Assembly: GCF_014596945.1 (NCBI RefSeq)
Contig: NZ_JACVXB010000005.1
Coordinates: 1-64,000, forward strand
Length of the DNA stretch: 64,000 nucleotides
Direction: 5' to 3'
Source of the DNA: Aestuariibaculum sediminum
GTDB taxonomy: Bacteria > Bacteroidota > Bacteroidia > Flavobacteriales > Flavobacteriaceae
Shown: piece after piece, positions 47,013-56,478 of the stretch
Layout: each line of letters begins with the position of its first letter
How positions within the stretch are numbered: the first letter of the stretch is position 1
Translations under genes and position numbers: made by a program
The notes under the pieces: generated by a model
The model's input: only the letters and a program-made list of their open reading frames with translations
What the model was told of the DNA's origin: nothing
Database searches by the model: none

Positions 47013-47801
47013 ATGCAAACAGAAAAAGTTGTAAATCATATAGTAAGTTGGCTAAAAGATTACGCTACAAAAGCGGGAGTGAAAGGCTTCGTTATTGGCG
47101 TATCTGGAGGTATAGATTCAGCAGTAACATCTACACTTTGTGCCAAGACCGGTTTACCTCTTTTATGTTTGGAAATGCCTATTCATCAAGCCGAAAATCA
47201 GGTAAGCAGGGCTCTTAATCATATTGATTGGTTAAAGACTAATTTTAAGGAGGTATCAATGACTCAAGTAAATTTAACTCCAGTTTTTGATAGTTTAATT
47301 GAATCGCTGCCTTCAGTAGACAATGAAGAAGATCGCTTTATGTCGCTAGCAAATACCAGAGCACGACTACGTATGACAACACTCTATTACTTTGCCGCTT
47401 TAAATAAATTACTAGTTGCAGGAACAGGAAATAAGGTAGAAGATTTTGGTGTTGGTTTTTACACCAAATACGGCGACGGTGGTGTAGATTTAAGTCCGAT
47501 TGCCGATTTATACAAAACTCAGGTTTACGAGATTGCAGAATTCCTGGGAGTAAACCAAGAAATTATTGACGCTGCGCCTACCGACGGACTTTGGGGCGAC
47601 GACCGTACTGATGAAGATCAAATTGGAGCTTCTTACCCAGAACTGGAATGGGCCATGGAAATGGATAAGCTTGGAAAAACTGCAAACGACTTTTCAGGTA
47701 GAGAGCAAATTGTATATAAAATTTATAAGCGCTTAAATATTGCTAATAAACATAAGATGATTCCTATACCTGTTTGTGAAATTCCTAACAATCTACTGTA
47801 A
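47013..47801 (+). CDS. nadE: NH3-dependent NAD+ synthetase NadE
   Basis: A protein of 262 residues from the ATG at 47013; a longer frame with a TTG at 46971 overlaps the promoter box and is rejected. It has the PP-loop SGGIDSAVT, then TGNKVEDFGVGFYTKYGDGGVDLSPI-type sequence and SYPELEWAMEM. It lacks a glutaminase domain, so it uses ammonia to turn deamido-NAD into NAD. Confidence 0.94.
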   Translation: MQTEKVVNHIVSWLKDYATKAGVKGFVIGVSGGIDSAVTSTLCAKTGLPLLCLEMPIHQAENQVSRALNHIDWLKTNFKEVSMTQVNLTPVFDSLIESLPSVDNEEDRFMSLANTRARLRMTTLYYFAALNKLLVAGTGNKVEDFGVGFYTKYGDGGVDLSPIADLYKTQVYEIAEFLGVNQEIIDAAPTDGLWGDDRTDEDQIGASYPELEWAMEMDKLGKTANDFSGREQIVYKIYKRLNIANKHKMIPIPVCEIPNNLL

Positions 47802-47900
47802 CTATTGTAAATCACATAAAATTTACCTACTTTTGTAATAAGCTTATTCTCTCAATTATAATAACCACTCTAACTTAAATTATAATAAAGCTTTAAAATT

Positions 47901-48530
47901 ATGGTAAAAGTATTAATAGCAGACAACCACCCTATCACTAGGAAGGGTCTTGAGGTTCTATTTTCTTCTTCTTCCAACATAAAAATTGTTGGTAGTGTAG
48001 ATAACGGCGAAGCCGTGATGGAATTCATCAAAAACAATCCAGTGGACATCCTTTTAACTGAGGCAGATTTACCTAAATTAAATGGTTTAACCATTTTACG
48101 ATATCTTAAAAAAGATTATCCAGACGTAAAAACTATCATTTTTAGCGGTGAACCAGAAGAAGTATACGCCATTAACGCCATTAAAGCCGGCGCCAACGGT
48201 TACTTACATAAATCTGTTAATGTTATTACAATAAATGAAGCCATCCTGAAAGTATACGAGGGAGGCATTTATTTAAGTAATGAATTAACGCAACAGTTAG
48301 CTTTTGGAAGTCGATCAAACAAATCCGGATCTTTCTACAAAAAATTATCTACTCGAGAAGCAGAAGTATTAAAACTTCTAACGATTGGTAGAAAAAACAA
48401 AGAAATTTCACAGGAGTTAGACATTAACGAAAAGACCGTTAGTACTTATAAAGCACGTTTAATGCGTAAATTAAAAGTTACTAACTTAGTTGATTTAGTA
48501 AATCAAGCTAAACTAAAAGAATCCTTATAA
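47901..48530 (+). CDS. LuxR-type response regulator with Glu at the phosphoacceptor site
   Basis: A NarL/LuxR-family regulator of 209 residues. The receiver starts VKVLIADNHP (Asp8-Asn9, where Asp-Asp is usual) and has Glu54 where the phosphoacceptor Asp is expected (DILLTEADLP); Ser82 and Lys104 are conserved. The C-terminal HTH is LSTREAEVLKLLTIGRKNKE followed by EKTVSTYKARLMRKL. It is likely active without phosphorylation. It lies downstream of nadE and ends against the 3' end of dnaG (6-nt overlap, convergent). Confidence 0.85.
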   Translation: MVKVLIADNHPITRKGLEVLFSSSSNIKIVGSVDNGEAVMEFIKNNPVDILLTEADLPKLNGLTILRYLKKDYPDVKTIIFSGEPEEVYAINAIKAGANGYLHKSVNVITINEAILKVYEGGIYLSNELTQQLAFGSRSNKSGSFYKKLSTREAEVLKLLTIGRKNKEISQELDINEKTVSTYKARLMRKLKVTNLVDLVNQAKLKESL

Positions 48531-50492
48531 CACCCGGTTTAATTTTCGAGAGAGTAACATTTTTAAACCAGAGTAGTCTTTAACTTCTTCAAGAATATTT
48601 TTATTCACATTGGCTTTATTTTCCAATGTTTCTTGTTGAAATTGTTTCACCTTTTGGTCTATTAAAAAACAACGGAGATTAAGTATAGTCTCACTAACTA
48701 ATTGGGCGACGCTGTGTTGTTTTTCCTTTGGAAAAATATCCATGCGTTGCCAATTATCTAGGGAATACCTTTCGTCTTCCATCAAAATATTAGATATTTC
48801 GTAACCCATATCTGGGTCAACGGTGTTTATAAAGTTCTTCAGCTCAAAATTTTCACTTTGATTTAAGGTCTCAATTAAAGTATAATAAATAGTCTTAAAC
48901 TGCGGATTACCAAATTGCATTTCATCATCTTGAAGATCTAAATATATTTTTTCAAATACTTTAGCTTGATGTATTACTGGCTCTAACTCTAAATCGCCTT
49001 TATCATTTTCTTTTAAAACGAGGTCTTCAAATTCTTCCGTTTTGTTTCCGTAAAGCAATAAAATTTCAATAATCTTACGCTCCAACAAATACTGTACATC
49101 AACCTTTTTCACCTGGGCAGGTTGCTGCTTGTTTTTTATAACATCGAAGGCCTTATAATCACCTTTGCCTCCTTTTTTATCATCTTTTAAATCCTTATTG
49201 TTAATTTGCGCCAAGGTCGAAAATAGAACATCTTCACTAATATCCATAATACGGGCACATTCCTGTATGTAAATTTCCTTTTTTATTTGATCAGGAATTT
49301 TAGCAATGCTATTAACAATATCTCTTACTGTTTCCGCCTTTTTTATCGGGTCGTTTTTAGATTCTTCGAATAATACAGAGGCTTTAAACTGAATAAAGTC
49401 TTTAGAGTTATTCTCTAAATAGTCCTTCAGTTCCTCAAAGGTATTTTGCCGAGCAAAACTATCCGGGTCCTCTCCCTCTGGAAACGTACATACTTTAACA
49501 TTCATACCTTGTTCCAGAATTAAATCTATACCGCGTAAAGATGCACGCATACCTGCTGCATCCCCATCAAAAAGTACCGTTATATTTTTTGTTAGCCGGT
49601 TTATTAGTCTAATTTGTTCTGACGTTAAAGCGGTTCCCGATGAAGACACAACATTGGTAACTCCAGTTTGAACAAATTGGATAACATCGGTATATCCTTC
49701 AACCAAATAACAATTATCTTCCTTTGCTATACTTTGTTTTGCGTCGTAAATCCCGTAAAGCACATTACTCTTGTGATAAATATCACTTTCGGGAGAATTT
49801 AAGTATTTCGCCGCCTTTTTATCATTAATTAAAATTCGCCCCCCAAATCCTAAAATTCGGCCACTCATACTTTTTATAGGAAACATAACGCGTCCCTTAA
49901 ATCTATCGAAACGTTTTTCGCCTTTTACAATGGTAAGACCTGTTTTTTCAAGATAATCTATATTGTAACCTTGCTTTAAAGCCTCGTCGGTAAATGCTTG
50001 CCACTCATCTAATGAATAGCCTAAATCGAATTTTTTTATAGTTTCTTCGGTAAAGCCCCGTTCTTTAAAATAACTTAGTCCAATAGATTTTCCCTGATCT
50101 GTTTTATGGAGAATATTTTTAAAATAAGAACTTGCAAATTCACTTACCAAATACAAGCTTTCTTTTTCGTTAGCTTTTTCCTTTTGCTCGTTGCTCTGTT
50201 CGGTTTCTTCAATTTCTAAATTGTACTTTTTTGCTAAATATTTAATAGCTTCGGGATAGGTAAAATGTTCATGTTCCATTAAAAATGACACTACTGTCCC
50301 GCCTTTTCCTGTTGAAAAATCTTTCCAGATTTGTTTTACAGGAGACACCATAAAACTTGGTGATCGTTCATCACTAAATGGGCTTAAACCTTTAAAATTA
50401 CTTCCTGCTTTTTTAAGCTGAACAAAATCGCCAATAACCTCCTCTACTCGGGCGGTTTCGAATACCAAATCTATGGATGCTTGAGAAATCAA
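48525..50492 (-). CDS. dnaG: DNA primase DnaG, zinc ligands missing
   Basis: A protein of 655 residues. The N-terminal domain that normally binds zinc retains its fold motifs (GLSPFSDERSPSFMVSP and STGKGGTVVSFL) but all four ligands are replaced: Ser37, Ser40, Asp58 and Thr61. The catalytic Toprim domain is intact (EGYTDVIQ, VLFDGDAAG, DPDSFAR). The C-terminal helicase-binding part is full length. Primase lays RNA primers with DnaB. Confidence 0.93.
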   Translation of the reverse strand: MISQASIDLVFETARVEEVIGDFVQLKKAGSNFKGLSPFSDERSPSFMVSPVKQIWKDFSTGKGGTVVSFLMEHEHFTYPEAIKYLAKKYNLEIEETEQSNEQKEKANEKESLYLVSEFASSYFKNILHKTDQGKSIGLSYFKERGFTEETIKKFDLGYSLDEWQAFTDEALKQGYNIDYLEKTGLTIVKGEKRFDRFKGRVMFPIKSMSGRILGFGGRILINDKKAAKYLNSPESDIYHKSNVLYGIYDAKQSIAKEDNCYLVEGYTDVIQFVQTGVTNVVSSSGTALTSEQIRLINRLTKNITVLFDGDAAGMRASLRGIDLILEQGMNVKVCTFPEGEDPDSFARQNTFEELKDYLENNSKDFIQFKASVLFEESKNDPIKKAETVRDIVNSIAKIPDQIKKEIYIQECARIMDISEDVLFSTLAQINNKDLKDDKKGGKGDYKAFDVIKNKQQPAQVKKVDVQYLLERKIIEILLLYGNKTEEFEDLVLKENDKGDLELEPVIHQAKVFEKIYLDLQDDEMQFGNPQFKTIYYTLIETLNQSENFELKNFINTVDPDMGYEISNILMEDERYSLDNWQRMDIFPKEKQHSVAQLVSETILNLRCFLIDQKVKQFQQETLENKANVNKNILEEVKDYSGLKMLLSRKLNRVL

Positions 50493-50663
50493 CTTATTAT
50501 TATTATTTTAGAAAATGAAAAAACTCAGAAAATGTTAAGCCTGACACTATTATTGCGAACCCCAAAATAACAAAATTTCGAGCAAAATTAAATTAGATTT
50601 TTGGTTAATTATAAGTAACAAATTAACGAAAGGTTCGTCTCTAAAATAAACCTAATTGAATAA

Positions 50664-51287
50664 ATGAAACCAATAACATCAAAAAAGCTATCTTTAATAG
50701 CAGGCCTAAGCTATTTAATTATATTCTTCTCTGCCATTTTTGCTAACTTTTTTGTTATTGAAGGTATACTAAAAACCTCATTTGAAGTTATTCAGGAGAA
50801 TCATTTTATGGTTCGATTAGGCATTATTGCTTTTTTAATTACAGCGGTATTCGACATTATTGTTGCCTGGGCTTTATTTGCACTGTTTAAAAGTCATTAC
50901 TTATCAAGATTAAGTACTTATTTTAGAATAGCGCATGCCGTTATTATGGCAGTCGCTCTTTTCAATTTACCTCAAACTTTAAAATCTTCTAATTTTGAAG
51001 ATGTGCAACAAGTTGTGAACAACTTTAACAACTTATGGCTTATCGGACTTTTCTTTTTTGGTTTCCATCTCATCTTATTAAGTTGTATTATTAAACAGCC
51101 AAAGTTTATTGCCATTTTCTTATTCCTTGCAGGGATTATGTATATCACAGATACTTGTGCTCATTTTCTAATGGAAAATTACCAAAATTACAGCTCGATA
51201 TTCTTAACTCTTGTTGCCATTCCTAGTATTATTGGCGAAATGTCTTTTACCTTTTGGCTATTACGCCGAGGATTTAACACCAAATAA
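50664..51287 (+). CDS. DUF4386 family membrane protein
   Basis: A protein of 207 residues with about six hydrophobic helices and the DUF4386 pattern: an N-terminal AGLSYLIIFFSAIFAN and a later GLFFFGFHLILLSCIIKQP, then GEMSFTFWLLRRG. Function unknown. It sits between dnaG and a convergent outer membrane protein gene. Confidence 0.82.
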   Translation: MKPITSKKLSLIAGLSYLIIFFSAIFANFFVIEGILKTSFEVIQENHFMVRLGIIAFLITAVFDIIVAWALFALFKSHYLSRLSTYFRIAHAVIMAVALFNLPQTLKSSNFEDVQQVVNNFNNLWLIGLFFFGFHLILLSCIIKQPKFIAIFLFLAGIMYITDTCAHFLMENYQNYSSIFLTLVAIPSIIGEMSFTFWLLRRGFNTK

Positions 51288-51319
51288 AAGCAGCGCAAAA
51301 TACTCACCGCTCTTTCTGT

Positions 51320-52381
51320 TTAATCGATATCAAACCGAAGTCCTACAGAAATATTATTTTGGTTTACTTGCTGATTCTTAAAAATTGGTGATAAATCGTA
51401 TTTAACATATAATGCAGTATCACCAAAGCCTACATAGCCACTTAAGCCATACACTAAGTTAGATGTATTAAAACTATTCTTTTGTTTGTCTTTTACCGAC
51501 CTGCCATCATCAGAGTACTTTAGCTTTTGTTTAGTCCTTAAATTAAAGCCGCCATAACCTCCTAGCCCCATTTTAAACTTATTATTGTTCACATACCTAA
51601 GACGATCTTCCCTGTCCAACTTACGCATTGGGCCAAATTCTACATGCACCGGAAACACCAAATTAGTAACTCTAAATTTCGATTTTTTTAACTGTATTGG
51701 ATATGTCTCTAAACTCGTTACATTGCCATTTTCAACGAAATATTGATTATCAACAGGATTCAATTTATTCCATTGAAATGACAAACCATACTCTAACCTT
51801 AAAAACGGTGATTCTTTTAACAGTCTCGTTTGCCATAACCAACCAATTTCCACAAATCCCGATCCTCCAAATTTATATGGCGAATCATCCAACTTTTCGC
51901 CTTCTATAATGGCATTATTAAATCCAATAGCAAACAACAATTGGTTACCTGTTTTTATATCGTACTTAACAGGAGTCTTTTGGGTTTTTACGTTAAACGT
52001 TCTGTTAGAAATATTTAGCCCAATTAAATTTTGCTTCTCCTCTTGTATTTCCAATTCATAATCATTTCTATTAATTAAAGCTATTCGGTTGTCTATAATT
52101 GCAATGCGATTTTCGATATTTAGAGCCGCCTTTTCAGCCGCTTCTTTCTTCAATTTATCGGATTCTTCATTTGTAATTTCGGCATTTTGAAAGCGATTAT
52201 TGATGGCTATAACCGCTTCTTTTAACTTATCTTTTTCATCGGCTTTAACCTGAGATTTCAAGTTTTCCAGCCTTTCTATAACTTTCTGTTTTTCTATATT
52301 GGGAATCGTGTCTTGAGCCTGTATAAATTGCCCACATAAACTCAGTGCCAAAAGCACCAATAGTTTTAAAATTAATTGCAT
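51320..52381 (-). CDS. Predicted outer membrane protein with N-terminal coiled coil
   Basis: A protein of 353 residues with a signal peptide (ending QFIQAQ), a Glu/Lys-rich helical coiled coil (about 30-110) and a C-terminal half of amphipathic strands (GFVEIGWLWQTRL, FLRLEYGLSFQW, VYGLSGYVGFGDTALYVKYDLSPIF) ending in a polar residue series like a beta-barrel. It is the third gene of the ECF sigma operon and is probably its envelope output. Confidence 0.7.
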   Translation of the reverse strand: MQLILKLLVLLALSLCGQFIQAQDTIPNIEKQKVIERLENLKSQVKADEKDKLKEAVIAINNRFQNAEITNEESDKLKKEAAEKAALNIENRIAIIDNRIALINRNDYELEIQEEKQNLIGLNISNRTFNVKTQKTPVKYDIKTGNQLLFAIGFNNAIIEGEKLDDSPYKFGGSGFVEIGWLWQTRLLKESPFLRLEYGLSFQWNKLNPVDNQYFVENGNVTSLETYPIQLKKSKFRVTNLVFPVHVEFGPMRKLDREDRLRYVNNNKFKMGLGGYGGFNLRTKQKLKYSDDGRSVKDKQKNSFNTSNLVYGLSGYVGFGDTALYVKYDLSPIFKNQQVNQNNISVGLRFDID

Positions 52382-52443
52382 AACTGTTCGTTTTTTAAAC
52401 TGTAAATTTTACAGTATTAAATTATTATTGATTTGATTGATGA

Positions 52444-53175
52444 TTAATTGTTGCGCTGAACAACAGCGGTTTTTACAGTTCCGAAACTCGATTTTATAGC
52501 CTCGAATACCTTATTTCTAAACGATTGATCCAACTCGGTTTCCACCTCCATTAATAACACGTCGGCAGAAGCCATACCAGAAGATTGTTGCATTATTTTT
52601 TGGGCATGGATACTGCGTTGCGCTTCAAGTAAAAGCATTTCTATTTCCTCATCGGTTACCTCTTTATTTAGTTTTTTTAATTCGTTTATTTGAGCCACCA
52701 CTTCCTTGACCTTTTGATCTTCTATACTTACGGTTTTTTCTAGTTGATTTAATTCTACTTTAATTGCTTCTGGTTTTACTTCTGAATCTATCTTATTTAC
52801 CACTTTGTCTGCATTTTTTGGTAAAGTGATTTTTTGACTTGTTGATTTTGGAGTCTGCTCAATTATTGTTTCTACAACAACCTTAATGTCTTCCTGCTTT
52901 GTAATACCTTGGATATGCTCATTATTTGATTCGACATCGGTAGGTACATTAACAATTATTGGAACTTCCTTGTTTTTGCTTACATTAAAATACACCACAA
53001 ACAAGGCAGCTATAACAGCAGCAGCAACTAGCATTCTTTTTAAATTTGTTTTCTTGTTTTTAGCTTCAATTGCTTTTAAATCATTCGATAGTTTATCCCA
53101 CGAATGCTCTGATGGCTTCAATAATCTTTGCTCAAGCTTTCCTTTTATATCTTTATCAAACTCAGTTTGTCCCAT
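52444..53175 (-). CDS. Putative anti-sigma factor, single-pass membrane protein
   Basis: A protein of 243 residues with a soluble N-terminal part (KLEQRLLKPSEHSWDKLSNDL), one transmembrane helix (about 46-62, LVAAAVIAALFVVYFNV) and a Glu/Gln/Val-rich periplasmic region. It overlaps the ECF sigma gene by 14 nt and precedes the barrel-like gene, the usual place and topology for an anti-sigma factor. No zinc-binding anti-sigma motif (HxxxCxxC) is present. Confidence 0.65.
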   Translation of the reverse strand: MGQTEFDKDIKGKLEQRLLKPSEHSWDKLSNDLKAIEAKNKKTNLKRMLVAAAVIAALFVVYFNVSKNKEVPIIVNVPTDVESNNEHIQGITKQEDIKVVVETIIEQTPKSTSQKITLPKNADKVVNKIDSEVKPEAIKVELNQLEKTVSIEDQKVKEVVAQINELKKLNKEVTDEEIEMLLLEAQRSIHAQKIMQQSSGMASADVLLMEVETELDQSFRNKVFEAIKSSFGTVKTAVVQRNN

Positions 53176-53740
53176 AACTTGTTTTGTTTAAATGTTTAAT
53201 TCTTTCCTGCAGTAACTTTCTAGCCTTAAATAATTGTGACTTTGAAGTACTTACAGATATTTTAAGTAAGGTTGCAATTTCCTGATGTTTATACCCTTCA
53301 ATGGCATACATAATAAACACCATTTTATACCCCTCTGGCAATTCGTCAATTAATTGCTGTAACTGTTCAACCTCAATACCCACCTCTAAAGTATCATCTG
53401 AGATTTCTGTTTTAATTTCGACGTCTTCAATTGCAAATTCTACCAACTTTTGTTTCCTTAAATAATTTATCGATTCTCGAACCATTATTTTTCTTATCCA
53501 GCCCTCAAAACTTCCTTCACCTTTAAAGCTTTTTAAATGGGCAAAAACTTTAAAAAACCCACGCAACATAACATCTTCAGCATATTGTAAATCGCTTATA
53601 TAATATCGACAAACACTTAACATTTTTGGCGCATACTGTGCGTAAAGCAATTGCTGTGCTTCACGGTTATGTTTTATCGCTCGCTGTATTAACGTCGCTT
53701 CGTTTTTATGAAGTTGAATAACTTTCAAAAAAGATGTCAT
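53162..53740 (-). CDS. ECF-type RNA polymerase sigma factor
   Basis: A protein of 192 residues. Region 2 is seen in LLYAQYAPKMLSVCRYYI and YAEDVMLRGFFKVFAHLKSF; region 4 in ELPEGYKMVFIMYAIEGYKH followed by EIATLLKISVSTSKSQLFKAR. The region 2 DVMLRGF motif replaces the common DVLQEVF. It drives its own small operon, presumably in response to envelope stress. Confidence 0.88.
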   Translation of the reverse strand: MTSFLKVIQLHKNEATLIQRAIKHNREAQQLLYAQYAPKMLSVCRYYISDLQYAEDVMLRGFFKVFAHLKSFKGEGSFEGWIRKIMVRESINYLRKQKLVEFAIEDVEIKTEISDDTLEVGIEVEQLQQLIDELPEGYKMVFIMYAIEGYKHQEIATLLKISVSTSKSQLFKARKLLQERIKHLNKTSYGTN

Positions 53741-54087
53741 TGGTTCTTATATTTTAATAGACGTTAATAAATTAAAAAAGGTTGCCTGAGTAAATATTTT
53801 TTTTCGATTATTAAAAAAACAACGTAATAAATCATTTAACCAAAATATAACGTGATGCCATATTTCAATACAAAATTTACATAAGATAAAATTTAAGATG
53901 ACTTAAATTTTGCATTAAAATACTATTAATAAGTATATAATTAACACATATTAAAATTACGAAGCGTTCTATTATTTACAATTATTTTTAACAAAAACGA
54001 ATAAACACCTCCAATAAAACACATAACTACTTAGTTTTTTAAATTTTCTTCAATAAATGCTTATATTTAAATACAGACGAATATTTT
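53741..54087. other. Divergent intergenic region
   Basis: About 347 bp of very AT-rich sequence between the sigma factor gene and the ATP-grasp operon. No ORF, RNA gene or convincing two-box promoter was found. Confidence 0.6.
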
Positions 54088-55536
54088 ATGAGCAAGAACA
54101 ATCTATTTTCCTCTTACGATAAGCTTCCCAATACTTGGGATGAAATGTATAACGACAATGCAGAATTTAGGTCACAATACGACGTATTTATAGAATACCT
54201 TAAAAGCACTTCTCCTGAGAATTTATCAAATAAAGAAGAGCTTGCTAAGCAACTTTTTATGAGTCAAGGTGTAACTTTTACTGTTTATAATAACAATGAA
54301 GGAATAGAAAAAATATTTCCTTTCGATATTGTTCCCAGAATAATTACTGCGGAAGAATGGGATAAAATTGAGCGTGGTATAAAGCAACGCTTAAAAGCAT
54401 TAAACCTCTTTATTAAAGATATTTACCACGACCAATTTATAATAAAAGACGGCGTAATTCCTGGTGAATTAATCTACTCATGCCCTTATTTTTTAAGAGA
54501 AATGAAAGAAGTAAAAGTACCTCACGATATTTATGTACATATATCGGGGGTCGACCTGATTCGAAATGAAGATGGCGAATTTTATGTTCTTGAAGACAAC
54601 CTTAGAACGCCATCCGGAGTAAGTTACATGCTGGAAAACAGAGAAATATCTAAACGGTTATTTCCTGGTATTCTTCCAAAAAACGAAGTAAGATCGGTAT
54701 CAAACTACCCCAATTATTTATACAAAAAATTAAAAGAGCTAACTAATATCATTAATCCTAATGTTGTGCTGCTTACGCCAGGTATTTATAATTCGGCATA
54801 TTACGAACATACCACCCTTGCTCGATTAATGGGAATTGAACTTGTAGAAGGTAGTGACTTGGTTGTTAAAGATCATTTTGTTTATATGAAAACCACTAAC
54901 GGACTTAAAAAAGTAGATGTTATTTATAGACGGGTTGATGATGATTATTTAGACCCGCTTGAATTTAAAGCGGAAAGCGTTTTAGGCGTTGCCGGAATTA
55001 TGGCAGCCTACCGTAAGGGTAATGTTATTATTGTTAATGCCCCAGGAACCGGAATTGCAGACGATAAAGCGATTTACATTTACGTGCCAGACATGATTAA
55101 ATATTATTTAGATGAAGAACCTATTTTAAAAAATATAAAAACGTATCAGTTAGGTAAACCTGATGAGTTAAAATATGTTACCGAGCATATTAAAGAAATG
55201 GTTATTAAAAAAACCGATGGAAGTGGTGGCTACGGTATGTTAATGGGGCATGAAGCGAGCGAAGAAGAAATAAAAGACTATCTGGACAATGTTAACAAAA
55301 AACCCGACGGCTTTATTGCTCAGCCTATTTTAAAACTTTCTACAGCACCTTGCTTTATTGATGGAAAATTATCTCCACGCTGTATCGATCTCAGACCTTT
55401 TGCTTTAACTGGTACCGATGGTATCGACATCTGTCCGGGCGGCTTAACCCGAGTAGCGCTAAAAAAAGGCTCGTTAGTAGTAAATAGCTCTCAAGGTGGC
55501 GGAAGCAAGGACACCTGGGTATTAAAAAACAAATAA
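54088..55536 (+). CDS. Circularly permuted type 2 ATP-grasp protein
   Basis: A cytoplasmic protein of 482 residues of the DUF404/DUF407 family. Elements include GVTFTVYNNNEGIEKIFPFD, RNEDGEFYVLEDNLRTPSGVSYMLENR-type sequence, KTDGSGGYGMLMG (the ATP-binding Gly-rich loop) and RPFALTGTDGIDICPGGLTRVAL. Members form amide bonds in unknown peptide-like products. It is the first gene of a three-gene operon with an alpha-E and a transglutaminase gene. Confidence 0.9.
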   Translation: MSKNNLFSSYDKLPNTWDEMYNDNAEFRSQYDVFIEYLKSTSPENLSNKEELAKQLFMSQGVTFTVYNNNEGIEKIFPFDIVPRIITAEEWDKIERGIKQRLKALNLFIKDIYHDQFIIKDGVIPGELIYSCPYFLREMKEVKVPHDIYVHISGVDLIRNEDGEFYVLEDNLRTPSGVSYMLENREISKRLFPGILPKNEVRSVSNYPNYLYKKLKELTNIINPNVVLLTPGIYNSAYYEHTTLARLMGIELVEGSDLVVKDHFVYMKTTNGLKKVDVIYRRVDDDYLDPLEFKAESVLGVAGIMAAYRKGNVIIVNAPGTGIADDKAIYIYVPDMIKYYLDEEPILKNIKTYQLGKPDELKYVTEHIKEMVIKKTDGSGGYGMLMGHEASEEEIKDYLDNVNKKPDGFIAQPILKLSTAPCFIDGKLSPRCIDLRPFALTGTDGIDICPGGLTRVALKKGSLVVNSSQGGGSKDTWVLKNK

Positions 55537-55547
55537 ACATATAATAT

Positions 55548-56474
55548 ATGCTAAGTAGAGTAGCGAATAACCTCATTTGGATGAATAGGTACATGGCACG
55601 CGGAAACGGTATTCTCGGTTTGTTAAGAATAAACTTCTATGCCAATCAAGATTCACCGGAATTGTTCTCGTGGACTCCCATTATAAAAAACTTTGCATCC
55701 TCAGATGTAGAATTTCAAACCGAAGATGCCCTGGAGTGTATCGACTACATGATTTTTGATGTAAGCAACGATAATTCAATCGTAAATATTATTACACGAG
55801 CCAGAGAAAATGCCAGAAGCGTACAGGAACACATTTCGCGTGAAAGCTGGCTAAGTATCAACAATTATTACTTATATCTAACCAATAACGATTTAAGAAA
55901 AAAATTAAAAGAACAAGACCCCGTTCGATTATTGGAAGAATTATTAAATCATCATTTAATCTATTACGGCACACACGATATTACGCAAGAGCGAGGACCA
56001 GCGTACTATTTCATGAATGTAGGCAGGTATCTGGAACGTGTTATTCTAATTTCAGATTTTACCACCTTAAAACTAAAGGAAATTAGCGAAGCTACCGATG
56101 CTCTGGAAAAAGGATTATATTGGCGAAATTTACTTCTGGTTATTGGAGGTTATCAACAGTATTTGAAAACCTATAAATCTACTTTTAATGAAGACCATAT
56201 TGTGGATCTTATTTTTAAAGACAAATATTTTCCGCGATCTGTTTACTATTGTATTCATAAATTAAACGCACATATTACAGCGCTAATTGAAAACGGCGAA
56301 CTTGAAAAAAACAACTTGCAATTTCTATTAGGAAAACTGGAAAGCACTATTAAATACACCACAATAGAAAACATAAAAACTTTAGGGTTAAATAATTTTA
56401 TTGAAGGAATCAAACAAGATATCCGTGATATCTCTGCCAATATCAATTCTGTGTACTACAATCAAACTAATTAA
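55548..56474 (+). CDS. Alpha-E domain protein (DUF403)
   Basis: An all-helical protein of 308 residues beginning MLSRVANNLIWMNRYMARGN and with FMNVGRYLERVILISDFTTL, which are alpha-E domain signatures. Always found beside permuted ATP-grasp proteins, it probably works in the same pathway. Twelve bp separate it from the ATP-grasp gene. Confidence 0.9.
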   Translation: MLSRVANNLIWMNRYMARGNGILGLLRINFYANQDSPELFSWTPIIKNFASSDVEFQTEDALECIDYMIFDVSNDNSIVNIITRARENARSVQEHISRESWLSINNYYLYLTNNDLRKKLKEQDPVRLLEELLNHHLIYYGTHDITQERGPAYYFMNVGRYLERVILISDFTTLKLKEISEATDALEKGLYWRNLLLVIGGYQQYLKTYKSTFNEDHIVDLIFKDKYFPRSVYYCIHKLNAHITALIENGELEKNNLQFLLGKLESTIKYTTIENIKTLGLNNFIEGIKQDIRDISANINSVYYNQTN

Positions 56475-56478
56475 CATC

